Shown here: positions 1 to 7,482 of the stretch, in pieces
How positions within the stretch are numbered: position 1 is the first letter of the stretch
Layout: each line of letters opens with the position of its first letter
Source: an uncultured Olsenella sp.
Lineage (GTDB): Bacteria; Actinomycetota; Coriobacteriia; Coriobacteriales; Atopobiaceae
Direction: 5' to 3'
Length of the DNA: 38,228 bases
Assembly (NCBI GenBank): GCA_900540955.1
Contig: UQIF01000021.1
Coordinates: 1 to 38,228 of the forward strand
The notes under the pieces: model-generated
The model's input: only the letters and a program-made list of their open reading frames with translations
Databases searched by the model: none
Told to the model about the DNA's origin: nothing
Program-made: the position numbers and the translations under genes

Positions 1-108
1 GTCGGATTGGTTTTCCTCCATCTCGACAACCTCATCACCCTTCATCAGCGTAAGTTGGATTTACTGAAGAATACGAAGAAATCGCTTTTAGACAAGATGT
101 TCGTTTAG
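1..108 (+). CDS. hsdS: HsdS C-terminal end (type I restriction specificity subunit), partial
   Basis: Reading frame 1 is open from the first base and ends at TAG 106-108. The 35 visible residues contain LDNLITLHQRKLDLL followed by NTKKSLLDKMFV, the usual end of the second conserved helical region of a type I specificity subunit. The start, both target-recognition domains and probably hsdM lie left of the window. The LITLHQ-coding bases (31-48) are one copy of the repeat that recurs four more times to the right, so this gene is probably the expressed hsdS into which the downstream silent cassettes can be recombined. A strong hairpin follows at 143-177. That this is the hsdS end is clear; that it is the expressed copy is inference. 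Confidence 0.85.
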   Translation, partial: VGLVFLHLDNLITLHQRKLDLLKNTKKSLLDKMFV

Positions 109-142
109 TTTTTTTGACACAGTCGTCGCTCTGCGATCCCCG

Positions 143-177
143 AAACCGTCGATTCGCATTAGCCGAATCGACGGTTT
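143..177 (+). terminator. Rho-independent terminator after hsdS
   Basis: A perfect 14-bp stem (143-156 with 164-177) and a 7-nt loop are followed by a short T run (175-179). It sits 35 bp behind the hsdS stop. It lies between the hsdS end repeat (31-48) and the next inverted copy (229-246), so an inversion between those two would flip it. Confidence 0.8.
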
Positions 178-225
178 TTACTATTTGTGACCGAGACACA
201 AGACGTTATCGCCTTCTTACTGCTG

Positions 226-1241
226 TCACTGATGAAGGGTGATGAGGTCGTCAAGCTGTTTGAAAAAACGGCCAATGGCCTCTTGCTCGTAAAGAGCTGG
301 AACCAAAATAGATTCGCGCATCAAGTCAGCCGGCACAAGCTCGTTCATCATCGTGCCGCTTTTCGTGGCATTGACAAGTACTGGACGCATCATCGATTCG
401 CGCGGAATGTAGTGTTTCCAAAAGCTGTATCGCTGTTCGACAATTGGCCTCAGGCAAGAAAACCTTGGCGACATAAGCCCGTCACCTGCATCGTTGAGAA
501 CGAAGCGACCGTAAGCATGCTCTTTGTTAGTATGCCCCTCAAATGCAATGTCTCCCACGCGAACGACCTTGTATGTACTCAAGGAGTTATCTGCAGCTCC
601 GTTACCTCCGTTGTACGTCATGGTGGCAACTGAAAGGGTCTTGTCGTAGCCGAACTCACAGCCCTCATTACGCTCGTTGTTGATGACATACAGCTCCGAG
701 AACTTACGCTGTTCCCAAGAAAGATGCCCGCATAAGCTACGGTATTGGCACTTACACTGATGAAGGGTGATGAGTTTGTCGAGACCCTCTAGACAATCGG
801 ATATTGCTCGCTGTTCTTCGATAGTCGATGGTACTTCAGCTGTAATTTCAGCGAAGCGTTCGTACCTCAGAGTTTGCGTATCTTTGGAATTGCCTTGAGA
901 GTTACAGAGGTATTCGTAAAGCATTTCAGGCCTCTTCAACAGGTAGCCAAAGCAAGTCGAGTCAAGCTCGACTACGGGCTTTGCAACCACATAAGCTGGG
1001 CTTACGATGCCGTTGTACCTGCTTGAACCAACCGCGCCCTGCCACATGCGCATGCTGTTGTACACGATGTCCCCAACGCGAACAATCTTATAATTGGCGA
1101 TACTTGCGCCAGGATTGGTATTTCTTTCGGATTCGGATGCTGGATAGATACCGTTGGCTACGCTAACCGACAGGATCTCTTCGGTTGAGGAGCGCTCATC
1201 GCATTCGACGAACAACTCTCCCAACTTACGCTGTTCCCAAG
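226..1241 (-). pseudogene. Silent hsdS segment with two target-recognition domains and no start
   Basis: The minus strand is open from just inside the SWEQRKL repeat (1241-1222) to TGA at 228-226. It carries two HsdS-type recognition domains in series. The first, about 1222-757, ends in EEQRAISDCLEGLDKLITLHQ. The second starts at SWEQRKFSEL (719-701) and ends in FKQLDDLITLHQ (246-229). Between them only about 12 residues replace the long conserved spacer of a normal HsdS. In frame upstream of SWEQRKL there is an immediate TGA and no ATG or Shine-Dalgarno; the only usable start would be the TTG at 1224. The C-terminal conserved region is also missing. This is what a storage cassette for recombination looks like, not an expressed gene. 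The call as hsdS-derived is firm; silence is inferred. Confidence 0.75.
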
Positions 1242-1287
1242 CGGTTATTCAGATTGGACGACTCCATCTTGGGAACAGCGTAAGTTG
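1222..1287. repeat. Head-to-head 20-bp inverted repeat encoding SWEQRKL
   Basis: The sequence cttgggaacagcgtaagttg at 1268-1287 is the exact reverse complement of 1222-1241, with a 26-bp spacer. Further copies of this site lie at 701-719 (minus, 19 bp) and 3256-3275 (minus, 20 bp). All copies encode the start of an HsdS recognition domain. Identity over 19-20 bp while the flanking domains differ completely marks them as recombination sites. Confidence 0.9.
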
Positions 1288-1809
1288 AATGAATGTCTGA
1301 CGGTTTCTTCCGAAAAGAACTCCAACGGTGCTTTCAAGCGTAATGACGTTCTATCAGTGTCTAAAGACTTCGGAGTTATAAATCAAATAGCATTTCAGGG
1401 AAGAAGTTTTGCTGGAGCCGACTTGTCTAACTACGGCATCCTGAACCATGGTGAAATTGTTTATACAAAATCGCCCCTAAAGGATAACCCCTTCGGGATC
1501 ATCAAGAGCAATAAGAGCCGCTCAGGCATAGTTTCTACGCTGTACGCAATATATAGGCCGCTCAATGATACACTTGCCGACTTTATCGACTGCTACTTCT
1601 CGCAGGATGCCAGGGTCAACAATTACCTTCACCCTCTCATTAGCAAGGGTGCTAAAAACGACATGAAGGTTTCCGCCGAAAACGCATTGAAGGGAACGAT
1701 TTCAATACCATCTGTTGCAGAGCAAAAACTGATTTGCGGGCTACTCGCGCAACTAGACTCCCTCATCACCCTTCATCAGCGTGAGCCACGGTTTACTGAT
1801 ACAGGCTAA
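1268..1809 (+). pseudogene. Silent hsdS cassette with one target-recognition domain
   Basis: Starts in the SWEQRKL repeat (1268-1287) on the + strand and reads one HsdS recognition domain. Landmarks are a central region around GEIVYTKSPLKDNPFGI, then SVAEQKLICGLLAQLDSLITLHQRE, ending at TAA 1807-1809 a few codons past the LITLHQ repeat. There is no proper start upstream: the first ATG (1289) falls inside the domain, and the 26 bp before SWEQRKL separate it from an opposite-facing copy of the same repeat. The cassette faces the half-length hsdS at 3357-2674, with the recombinase gene between them, so inversion between 1268-1287 and 3256-3275 would exchange the two domains. Its end overlaps the recombinase stop by 4 bp. 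Confidence 0.75.
1762..1787 (+). repeat. LITLHQ-coding repeat, left arm flanking the recombinase
   Basis: The 26 bp at 1762-1787 match the reverse complement of 2759-2784 with one mismatch (19 bp at 1769-1787 are perfect). The pair brackets the recombinase gene. The 18-bp core recurs at 31-48 (+), 229-246 (-) and 757-774 (-), each time at the end of a recognition domain. Confidence 0.85.
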
Positions 1810-2732
1810 ATAAGAGTCGAAAGAGCCCTCATGACGATGTCAATGTCCTTGTTCTCGAGCTCTTGGATGACGTGCAGATAGGTTTCCTGGGTGGTGGTCA
1901 TGCTTGCATGCCCGAGCCTTCGGGATACGCTGGCGATGGAGACGCCAGCGAACAGCAAAAGTGATGCATGCGTATGCCGCAGTCCGTGGATGGATATGGT
2001 GGGCACGCCAACATTTTTGCAGTGGCGCGCTAAAACGCTGTTAGCCGTCGAGTTATAGACCTTTCCCTTTACAAATATGGGCTCAGTCGGCGGAAGGTCT
2101 TTGAGCAGCCCAGATAGTTGCATGATGAGCTGCCAGTCGAGTTGAACCTTCCGCATCGATGAGGCATTTTTCGTGGGGACGAATCCGCCGCCGTTCTTGT
2201 AATCCCAGGTCTTGTTCACCGAGAGCGTTTGATGGGCGAAGTCAAAGTCTTCGGGAGTAAGCCCAAGGGCCTCGGAGAAGCGCAGGCCCGTTTTAGCGAC
2301 TATGAGAATAAGCCAATCCCAACTCGGTCCGCCCGATAAATCAAGGTCGCCGAGCATGGCATGAAGCTCAAACTGGTTGAGATACTTGATCTTTTTCGAA
2401 CGCGGCTGTTTCCCTTTGATGATGGCCTTGCGTGTAGGGTCGCGGGGGATGAGCCCTTCGTCAACTGCATCAAGGATAGCCCCTTTAAGCTGATGGTGGA
2501 AGTCCATGGTTGTCTGGCGCTCGTGGTGCTCTGCGTAACCGTTGATGAGCTGCTGGTACGAGGTCCGGTCGAGATCTTTTATCCTGAGGTCTGGAATCAG
2601 CTTGGCGAGCCAAGACTGCGTGAGTCGGTACTTTCCCATGGTGACCTCACGGATGGCACCTTCTTTGTAGACGCTAATCCATTGCGAGTAGTAATCGCAG
2701 AAAAGCGATTCTTCGTTGATACCGATTGGCAT
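1806..2732 (-). CDS. Tyrosine recombinase, probable hsdS invertase
   Basis: A 308-residue phage-integrase/Xer-family recombinase, which breaks and rejoins DNA strands at short sites. The catalytic set is complete: R151 in TGLRFSEAL, K188 in a PTKNASSMR loop, H249 and R252 in HGLRHTHAS, H275 in RRLGH and nucleophile Y285 in QETYLHV. Residues 1-110 form the SAM-like core-binding domain. The start at 2732 has a good Shine-Dalgarno (aaagagg) seven bases upstream and overlaps the end of the upstream hsdS by 59 bp. The gene is embedded between inverted copies of the LITLHQ repeat and surrounded by hsdS cassettes, an arrangement known for recombinases that shuffle type I specificity genes. Alternative: integrase of a small mobile element, less likely because no other element genes are present. 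Confidence 0.9.
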   Translation of the reverse strand: MPIGINEESLFCDYYSQWISVYKEGAIREVTMGKYRLTQSWLAKLIPDLRIKDLDRTSYQQLINGYAEHHERQTTMDFHHQLKGAILDAVDEGLIPRDPTRKAIIKGKQPRSKKIKYLNQFELHAMLGDLDLSGGPSWDWLILIVAKTGLRFSEALGLTPEDFDFAHQTLSVNKTWDYKNGGGFVPTKNASSMRKVQLDWQLIMQLSGLLKDLPPTEPIFVKGKVYNSTANSVLARHCKNVGVPTISIHGLRHTHASLLLFAGVSIASVSRRLGHASMTTTQETYLHVIQELENKDIDIVMRALSTLI

Positions 2733-3357
2733 TTTTATCCTCTTTCATCATGTGAGGCGGCTCACGCTGATGAAGGGCGATGAGGTTGTCGAGACCGAGA
2801 ACGACCGTAGATATGCGCTTCTGCTCGCTTTCCGACGGGTAAGAGACCTCAACTTCGGCGATGTCGTTGCCATGGACATGCACGACTGATTTTCCTTGTG
2901 CCCGCTTTGCTAAATCGTCATGAGCTTTGCTGTACGTTATAGCAAGCGCGGTGTAGTCTGGATCAAGTTTGCTTACTGGAGTGACGACGTTCAAATCGCC
3001 ACCAAAAATGATTCCTGACCTGCGCACGGATGATGCAACGGCAATATCTTCTGCCGTTTCCCCGGAAGCGGGAACGATCACTTCGTCACCCTTCGAAAGA
3101 AGCGATCCCTCTTGCTCAACGGCAAAAGTATCCACGTCGTCAATACGTGATTCATATTGGGTATACAGGTGTCCATACAAGATCAGTGGGGTGCCAGCAT
3201 CCCTAATGTCGGCTTTGCTGTAGCCATGCCCCTTAGAAATAGTGCAGAGCTCGCCCAACTTACGCTGTTCCCAAGATGAAGCGAGGGGACGCATGGTCGC
3301 ATACGCCCCCTCGGATTGACAAACCCTCGATTTATCCTGTTCAAAATCGCCGCTCAT
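2674..3357 (-). CDS. hsdS: Half-length HsdS, one target-recognition domain, coupled to hsdR
   Basis: A 227-residue type I specificity polypeptide. Residues 1-27 are a native N-terminus absent from the silent cassettes, followed by SWEQRKLGEL, one recognition domain with a KGDEVIVPASGET motif, SESEQKRISTVVLGLDNLITLHQRE and then unrelated residues read from the recombinase start region. Full HsdS proteins are about 400 residues with two domains, so this is half of one; half-size HsdS proteins can act as dimers in some systems (family knowledge). The start ATG overlaps the hsdR stop (ATGA), suggesting translational coupling. Being the only cassette here with its own start, it may be an expression site, and inversion with 1268-1809 would give it a different domain. 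Whether it makes functional protein is unknown. Confidence 0.75.
   Translation of the reverse strand: MSGDFEQDKSRVCQSEGAYATMRPLASSWEQRKLGELCTISKGHGYSKADIRDAGTPLILYGHLYTQYESRIDDVDTFAVEQEGSLLSKGDEVIVPASGETAEDIAVASSVRRSGIIFGGDLNVVTPVSKLDPDYTALAITYSKAHDDLAKRAQGKSVVHVHGNDIAEVEVSYPSESEQKRISTVVLGLDNLIALHQREPPHMMKEDKNANRYQRRIAFLRLLLAMD
2759..2784 (-). repeat. LITLHQ-coding repeat, right arm flanking the recombinase
   Basis: Inverted partner of 1762-1787, with one mismatch in 26 bp. It lies in the last third of the half-length hsdS and 27 bp upstream of the recombinase start. Confidence 0.85.
3256..3275 (-). repeat. SWEQRKL-coding recombination repeat inside the half-length hsdS
   Basis: Exact 20-bp inverse of 1268-1287. 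Together they bound a 2-kb segment holding two opposed recognition domains and the recombinase. Confidence 0.85.
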
Positions 3358-6300
3358 TCGTCGATGTCGAAGCCGCCTTCCAGGATGAACTTCTTCAACA
3401 GCGCCGCCGCACGGGTGTTCACCTTGAACAGGGGGAGCGTCTTGCCCTCCTTCTGCTCAAAGAAGGCCTTGGCGCGCGCCTTGTCCACCGAGTCCTTCAA
3501 ATCGTCGAAGCGCCCAAACTCGTTAATATTCGATTCCGCCAGGTCGAGCGCAGCCATGGTGGCAAGAAGCTCGCCGTCTATGCCGAGCGCCTCGACGACC
3601 CGCTCGACCTGAGCGTTTTTCGCCTTGCGGGCATAGGACGTGATGTAATCTCTCAACGTCATGCCGTCTTCCAGGACGGCGTCCCCTCGCTCGACGTCGT
3701 GAAGGAACAGCTCGGCGAAACGCTGGTCATCCTGGCTCAGGGTCGCGAACGATCGGTGGAGCTCCTCGCGCGCGGCGGCGAGCCCCTCGTCGTCCTGCTC
3801 GAGGCATTTCAGCCACTTCTCGAAGTTCGCGTTCATGTAGTCGCTGTCTATGAGCCCCGTGTCGATCTCGGTTATATGACCGTCGAGCTCGTAGGGCGCT
3901 TCGGGCGCGCCGCCGGGACCGCCTCCTCCTACGAATAGCTCCTTGTAGCGCTGCACTAGGATGAGGTAGGTCCGCTCGTCGATGACCGGCTGCACGAAGA
4001 ATGACTTGCCCTTCAGCTTGCCTTCTTCCGGCTCCTCCTCAAACTGATAGGTGTCCTGCTCCCATGTGAAACCCTGCACCTTAGCGGCTTCGAGGAGCTC
4101 GTTGAGCTCGACAAACTCCTTGGCGAACTTGCGCCTGGCCTCTTGCGATGCGGGAAGTTTCGAGAGGTCGCCAACGCCCGCTGCCTCGAACACCATGAGT
4201 ATCTCCTGCAGCCGCGCGTCCATCAGCGCGATATTGTCCGGGAGCTTCTGCGCGAACATGTCGAGCGGGCGGTCGCCCGAGTACAGCTTCACCGCGGCCT
4301 CGATGTGGCCCTTCATAGTATGGGGACGGCGGTAGTAGCGGATGGTGCCGAAGGGCTTGTCGGGGCCGAACAGGCGGTTGGTGCGGCTGAATGCCTGGAT
4401 GATGCTCTCGTAGTCGATGACCTTGTCGAGGTAGAGCGTGTTGAGCCACTTGGAGTCGAAGCCCGTGAGCATCTGGTCCACCACGATGAGCAGGTCGATG
4501 CGGCTCTCGCGGTTGGCGTCGACGTTGACGTAGGGCTTCTTATGGGAAAGGCGCGCCGAGATGTCCTTCTTCATGGCGGGCCAGGTGGGAATGGTGAACT
4601 CCTGGCCATATGCTTTGTTGTAGTCCTCGATAAGCTCGACCAGGGCGTCCTCCTTCACGGTGGAGCCGGCGTCGTTGTCGATGCTTGGGTCGAAGAGCGC
4701 GGTCACCTTCATCTGCGGCGCCTCCCTCTTGAAGGCGCGGTAATAGTCGATGGCCTCGGGGATGGAGCTCGTCGCCAAGATCGCGTGGAACTTGCTGCCA
4801 TGAGAGAGCACGGGGAAGCGCCGCAGCACGTCCTCGACCACCTTGTCGTGGTGCGGCGTGTCGGGCCAGTACTGGGCGCGGGTCAGGTAGTCCTCGATGC
4901 CCTTGATGCGGTTGCCGGCGCCGTCGACCATGGGCCCCATGGGGACCTTCGCCTGGTCCATGTAGTGATAGAAGACCTTGCTCTTGCGCTCGTCGGAGAT
5001 GGCCTCGCCGACGCTTGAAGCCTTGGCCTGCTCGAGGGCCACGGCCTCGCGCACGTCGTGGTCATCGAACGTCGTCACCATGTAGGGGTCGAAGCCCAGC
5101 ACGTTGCCGTCACGGATGCCGTCGGCGATGCTGTATCGGTGCAAGCATTCGCCGAACACCATAGCCGTGGTCGACCCTTTTTTCTGGTTCTCGTCGAGAA
5201 TTGGCGTTCCCGTGAAACCGAAGAAGAGGGCATTGGGGAAGGCGCGGCGTATGTCCTGGAGCATGTCGCCGAAGGTGGATCGGTGGCACTCGTCTATAAC
5301 GAACACAATCCGCTTGGCGGCCAGGCGGTCGAGTTCCGCCTGGGTGATCCTGCCCTCGCCGGCCTTCACGTTGCTCATCTTCTGGATAGAGGTCACGATG
5401 AGGCGGTTCTTGGGGTCGTCGCTCGCGAGCTTCGACTTCAGCACCTGCGTGTTCTCGGTCCCCTGCACGTCATCGGCGTCGTCGGCGAATGCGCGGTACT
5501 CGGAGAGCGACTGCGTGCCCAGCTCGATGCGGTCCATGAGGAACACGACCTTGTCGGCATCATGAGAGTCGGCGATAAGTTGAGCCGATTTAAAGCTGGT
5601 CATGGTTTTGCCAGAGCCGGTAGTGTGCCAGATGTAGCCGCCTGGGCGACCTGGCGTGCTACTGTGACGCGGCTCATCCCATTTACATCTGCGGACCTTG
5701 TCCGAGATGGCTGCGGCGGCGTAGTACTGGTAGCTGCGCATGACTTTTAGGCAGCCATCCGAGCTGTCAGCCACGGTGTAGAACCCAATGAGCTGATGCG
5801 CCATAGGGATAGAGAGAAGCGTCGAGGTGAAGCGCTTCCACTCGCCAGTGCCGGGCTTGTCACCTGCGCAGACGGGCTCGTTGTTGAAGTCTTCCCAGTG
5901 GAAGTAGAAGTTGGGGTTAAACGCGCCTGCTCCAGGGTTGGCAAAGTACCGCGCCTCATCGGGGGTCATTCCCACAAAGATCTGAACCAGGCGGAAGAGA
6001 CCCGTGAACACACCTTCGTGCGCGTACTTTTCGATCTGTCCGGTTGCCTGGCTTACGGGCACGCCACTGCGTTTGAGTTCGATATGGATGACCGGCATGC
6101 CGTTGATGAGCAGGCACAAGTCTCCCCGACGGTCGTTCAAGATCTTGCTCTTCGCAGGATAGACAGGCTGCTGAGCTATCTGGTAGCGGCTCTGGCCGGC
6201 TGCGATCTCCTGACGATCATAGATCTTCAGGCTTACCTCCTTGCCTAGGTGAAGCACATCGTCTGGGTTGTCGCGCATGATGGCGACGGTCTTCCCGTTG

Positions 6301-6554
6301 ATGAACCCGTTGAGCGCGAGCGGGGTCTTGAGCGTTTCGATTTGTTCGATGACCTGTGCCATCTCGCCCTGGGTGAGCGGGCAGCCGTTCAGGCGGTCTA
6401 TGTCGGCGTTGTTCTGGAACAGAATCTTCGCCCAGTTGTCGATGAGGTCCTGCTTGGAGGGATAGCGAAGCACACCCCCCGCGTCGTCCCAGCCATGCTG
6501 CTTCAGCACGGTGATGACCGCTTCTTCGAAGAGAGCTTCTTTATCGAAAACCAT
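3354..6554 (-). CDS. hsdR: Type I restriction endonuclease subunit R (HsdR)
   Basis: A 1066-residue motor and nuclease subunit of a type I restriction complex; it works with HsdM and HsdS to translocate and cut unmodified DNA. The N-terminal PD-(D/E)XK nuclease is visible: D145 followed by HIELKR (E159, K161). The SF2 helicase follows with Walker A in TTGSGKT (about 311-317), DECH at 421-424, FTGTP about 25 residues later, LTGFDSKWLNTLYLDK, and motif VI QAFSRTNR. The C-terminal region is helical. Length is normal for the family and no frameshift is seen. The start at 6554 has only a weak Shine-Dalgarno. The gene is followed without gap by the half-length hsdS; hsdM is not adjacent, which is unusual. 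GC is intermediate between the hsdS cassettes and the core chromosome. Confidence 0.95.
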   Translation of the reverse strand: MVFDKEALFEEAVITVLKQHGWDDAGGVLRYPSKQDLIDNWAKILFQNNADIDRLNGCPLTQGEMAQVIEQIETLKTPLALNGFINGKTVAIMRDNPDDVLHLGKEVSLKIYDRQEIAAGQSRYQIAQQPVYPAKSKILNDRRGDLCLLINGMPVIHIELKRSGVPVSQATGQIEKYAHEGVFTGLFRLVQIFVGMTPDEARYFANPGAGAFNPNFYFHWEDFNNEPVCAGDKPGTGEWKRFTSTLLSIPMAHQLIGFYTVADSSDGCLKVMRSYQYYAAAAISDKVRRCKWDEPRHSSTPGRPGGYIWHTTGSGKTMTSFKSAQLIADSHDADKVVFLMDRIELGTQSLSEYRAFADDADDVQGTENTQVLKSKLASDDPKNRLIVTSIQKMSNVKAGEGRITQAELDRLAAKRIVFVIDECHRSTFGDMLQDIRRAFPNALFFGFTGTPILDENQKKGSTTAMVFGECLHRYSIADGIRDGNVLGFDPYMVTTFDDHDVREAVALEQAKASSVGEAISDERKSKVFYHYMDQAKVPMGPMVDGAGNRIKGIEDYLTRAQYWPDTPHHDKVVEDVLRRFPVLSHGSKFHAILATSSIPEAIDYYRAFKREAPQMKVTALFDPSIDNDAGSTVKEDALVELIEDYNKAYGQEFTIPTWPAMKKDISARLSHKKPYVNVDANRESRIDLLIVVDQMLTGFDSKWLNTLYLDKVIDYESIIQAFSRTNRLFGPDKPFGTIRYYRRPHTMKGHIEAAVKLYSGDRPLDMFAQKLPDNIALMDARLQEILMVFEAAGVGDLSKLPASQEARRKFAKEFVELNELLEAAKVQGFTWEQDTYQFEEEPEEGKLKGKSFFVQPVIDERTYLILVQRYKELFVGGGGPGGAPEAPYELDGHITEIDTGLIDSDYMNANFEKWLKCLEQDDEGLAAAREELHRSFATLSQDDQRFAELFLHDVERGDAVLEDGMTLRDYITSYARKAKNAQVERVVEALGIDGELLATMAALDLAESNINEFGRFDDLKDSVDKARAKAFFEQKEGKTLPLFKVNTRAAALLKKFILEGGFDIDE

Positions 6555-6567
6555 GGCGAAACCTATC

Positions 6568-6596
6568 TTGAGAACATAAGAAATCTAATATATAGT
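6568..6596 (+). promoter_or_regulatory. Sigma-70-type promoter facing right
   Basis: TTGAGA at 6568-6573, a 17-bp spacer and TATAGT at 6591-6596. It lies just upstream of the hsdR start on the other strand and points into the small operon at about 6710-7943, giving a start site near 6603. Assigned by pattern only. Confidence 0.5.
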
Positions 6597-6709
6597 CGAC
6601 ATTCACCATTATAAGACATGCCAATAAACGACTTAGTTTAGGTTGGGCTTGCATTTAAGAATGGAATGCCGGGCCAATTGAAGCATCTGACTGATGACAA
6701 TCTGGGATT

Positions 6710-6907
6710 ATGTCATCGCCGAGCTTTTTTGACGTGCTGTGGAAGATGCTATTCCACTCTCGGATCGCCTGGGCTTCTCAATGCTCTCTCGGTGCTTCTT
6801 GCCATATGGATACTCTCCGTCACGTGGCCGCGCCGGAGAGTATCACGGGCATCTCTGCGCCTCTCTATGTTTCTTTGAATCCGAGCGTTAAAGGAGTGGC
6901 TATTTGA
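6710..6907 (+). CDS. Possible 65-residue protein, unrecognised
   Basis: An ATG-started frame of 65 codons ending in TGA 6905-6907, which overlaps the TTG start of the next small frame (TTGA). It begins MSSPSFFDVLWKML and contains ASQCSLGASCHMDTLRHVAAP. I do not recognise it. Its Shine-Dalgarno is poor, and two other frames are also open here, so it could be spurious or a decayed gene. Support comes only from position: downstream of a good promoter and overlapping the next frame in an otherwise tightly packed operon. If the operon is a toxin-antitoxin-chaperone module, this is where the toxin would be expected. Confidence 0.25.
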   Translation: MSSPSFFDVLWKMLFHSRIAWASQCSLGASCHMDTLRHVAAPESITGISAPLYVSLNPSVKGVAI

Positions 6908-7056
6908 CTGCAACCAGCTTGCTCCTCTACAGTTCATTTATAAGTGAACTCTACATTAACAACGATTATGAGTTGGCTGAACACCCGATTAATGAACAGT
7001 TGAAGCTGGCGGTAGAGGCTTCGGTGCAGCTTCAACAACTGAACGCAGCTGAATGA
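6904..7056 (+). CDS. Small 50-residue protein with TTG start, unrecognised
   Basis: This frame is preceded by a strong Shine-Dalgarno (aaggag, 6891-6896), seven bases before TTG at 6904. The product begins MTATSLLLYSSF, continues with a charged stretch around NNDYELAEHP and ends with a probable amphipathic helix (EQLKLAVEASVQLQQLNAAE). It stops at 7056, 12 bp before the Xre gene, with that gene's Shine-Dalgarno (gagggg) in between. It has the composition of a real protein, and its upstream partner's stop codon overlaps its start. No family is recognised. It could be a small toxin-side partner of the downstream Xre/SecB-like pair, or the C-terminal remnant of a longer degraded gene. Confidence 0.4.
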   Translation: MTATSLLLYSSFISELYINNDYELAEHPINEQLKLAVEASVQLQQLNAAE

Positions 7057-7068
7057 GGGGATTGCGCT

Positions 7069-7482
7069 ATGGAGACCGTAGACCTTTCTACGTTTATGGA
7101 AGAAACCAAGTCCGCGGAAACGATTGCCTACGACCACGCCTTGGAACTCGCTTATCTTGCGGCGGATGAGATGCAACGGCAGGGGATAAAAAAGAAGGAA
7201 CTTGCAGAGCGAATGGGCGTAACTCCCCAGCGCTTATCCAACATGCTCAACACCCAATCAAATATGACCCTTAAGTCCATCGCGCAATTCGAGCTTGCCC
7301 TTGGAATTCGCATTGAATTCAACGCCTCTCCTTCGTTTGCTGCGGAGATTCCCTATCGGTGTGAGTCCAGATCGCCCGAGATTGACAGGTGGACCGAGGA
7401 TCGCGCTCTTCAGAATGATGTGGAGGAGAAGTGCGGGTCCGCTCAGCATCTGACGCTGATGGAAGGGGGTCTCGCGGCATGA
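7069..7482 (+). CDS. Xre-family HTH protein, probable antitoxin (HigA-like)
   Basis: 137 residues. A helix-turn-helix of the Xre/HigA type occupies about residues 25-85 (EMQRQGIKKKELAERMGVTP, then QRLSNMLNTQSNMTLKSIAQ, FELALGIRIEF). It would bind DNA and probably represses its own operon. The last 50 or so residues are unlike the HTH core, acidic and contain EIDRWTED; antitoxins of toxin-antitoxin-chaperone modules carry a C-terminal chaperone-binding tail here, so this tail is a candidate. The ATG has a Shine-Dalgarno (gagggg). The stop overlaps the start of the SecB-like gene (ATGA), implying coupled translation. Function as an antitoxin is inferred from HTH type and neighbour, not from a known toxin. 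Confidence 0.75.
   Translation: METVDLSTFMEETKSAETIAYDHALELAYLAADEMQRQGIKKKELAERMGVTPQRLSNMLNTQSNMTLKSIAQFELALGIRIEFNASPSFAAEIPYRCESRSPEIDRWTEDRALQNDVEEKCGSAQHLTLMEGGLAA

Noticed and set aside
187..633. 148-residue open frame on the + strand
   Set aside because: It is antisense to the silent hsdS segment, has no Shine-Dalgarno and no protein-like pattern.
3276..6614. Series of + strand frames of 120-290 residues opposite hsdR
   Set aside because: Antisense codon shadows of hsdR; rich in Val, Arg, His and without start signals.
6666..6878. 70-residue open frame starting MPGQLKHLTDD
   Set aside because: It overlaps the 6710 frame, lacks a ribosome binding site and turns Arg-rich and low in complexity.
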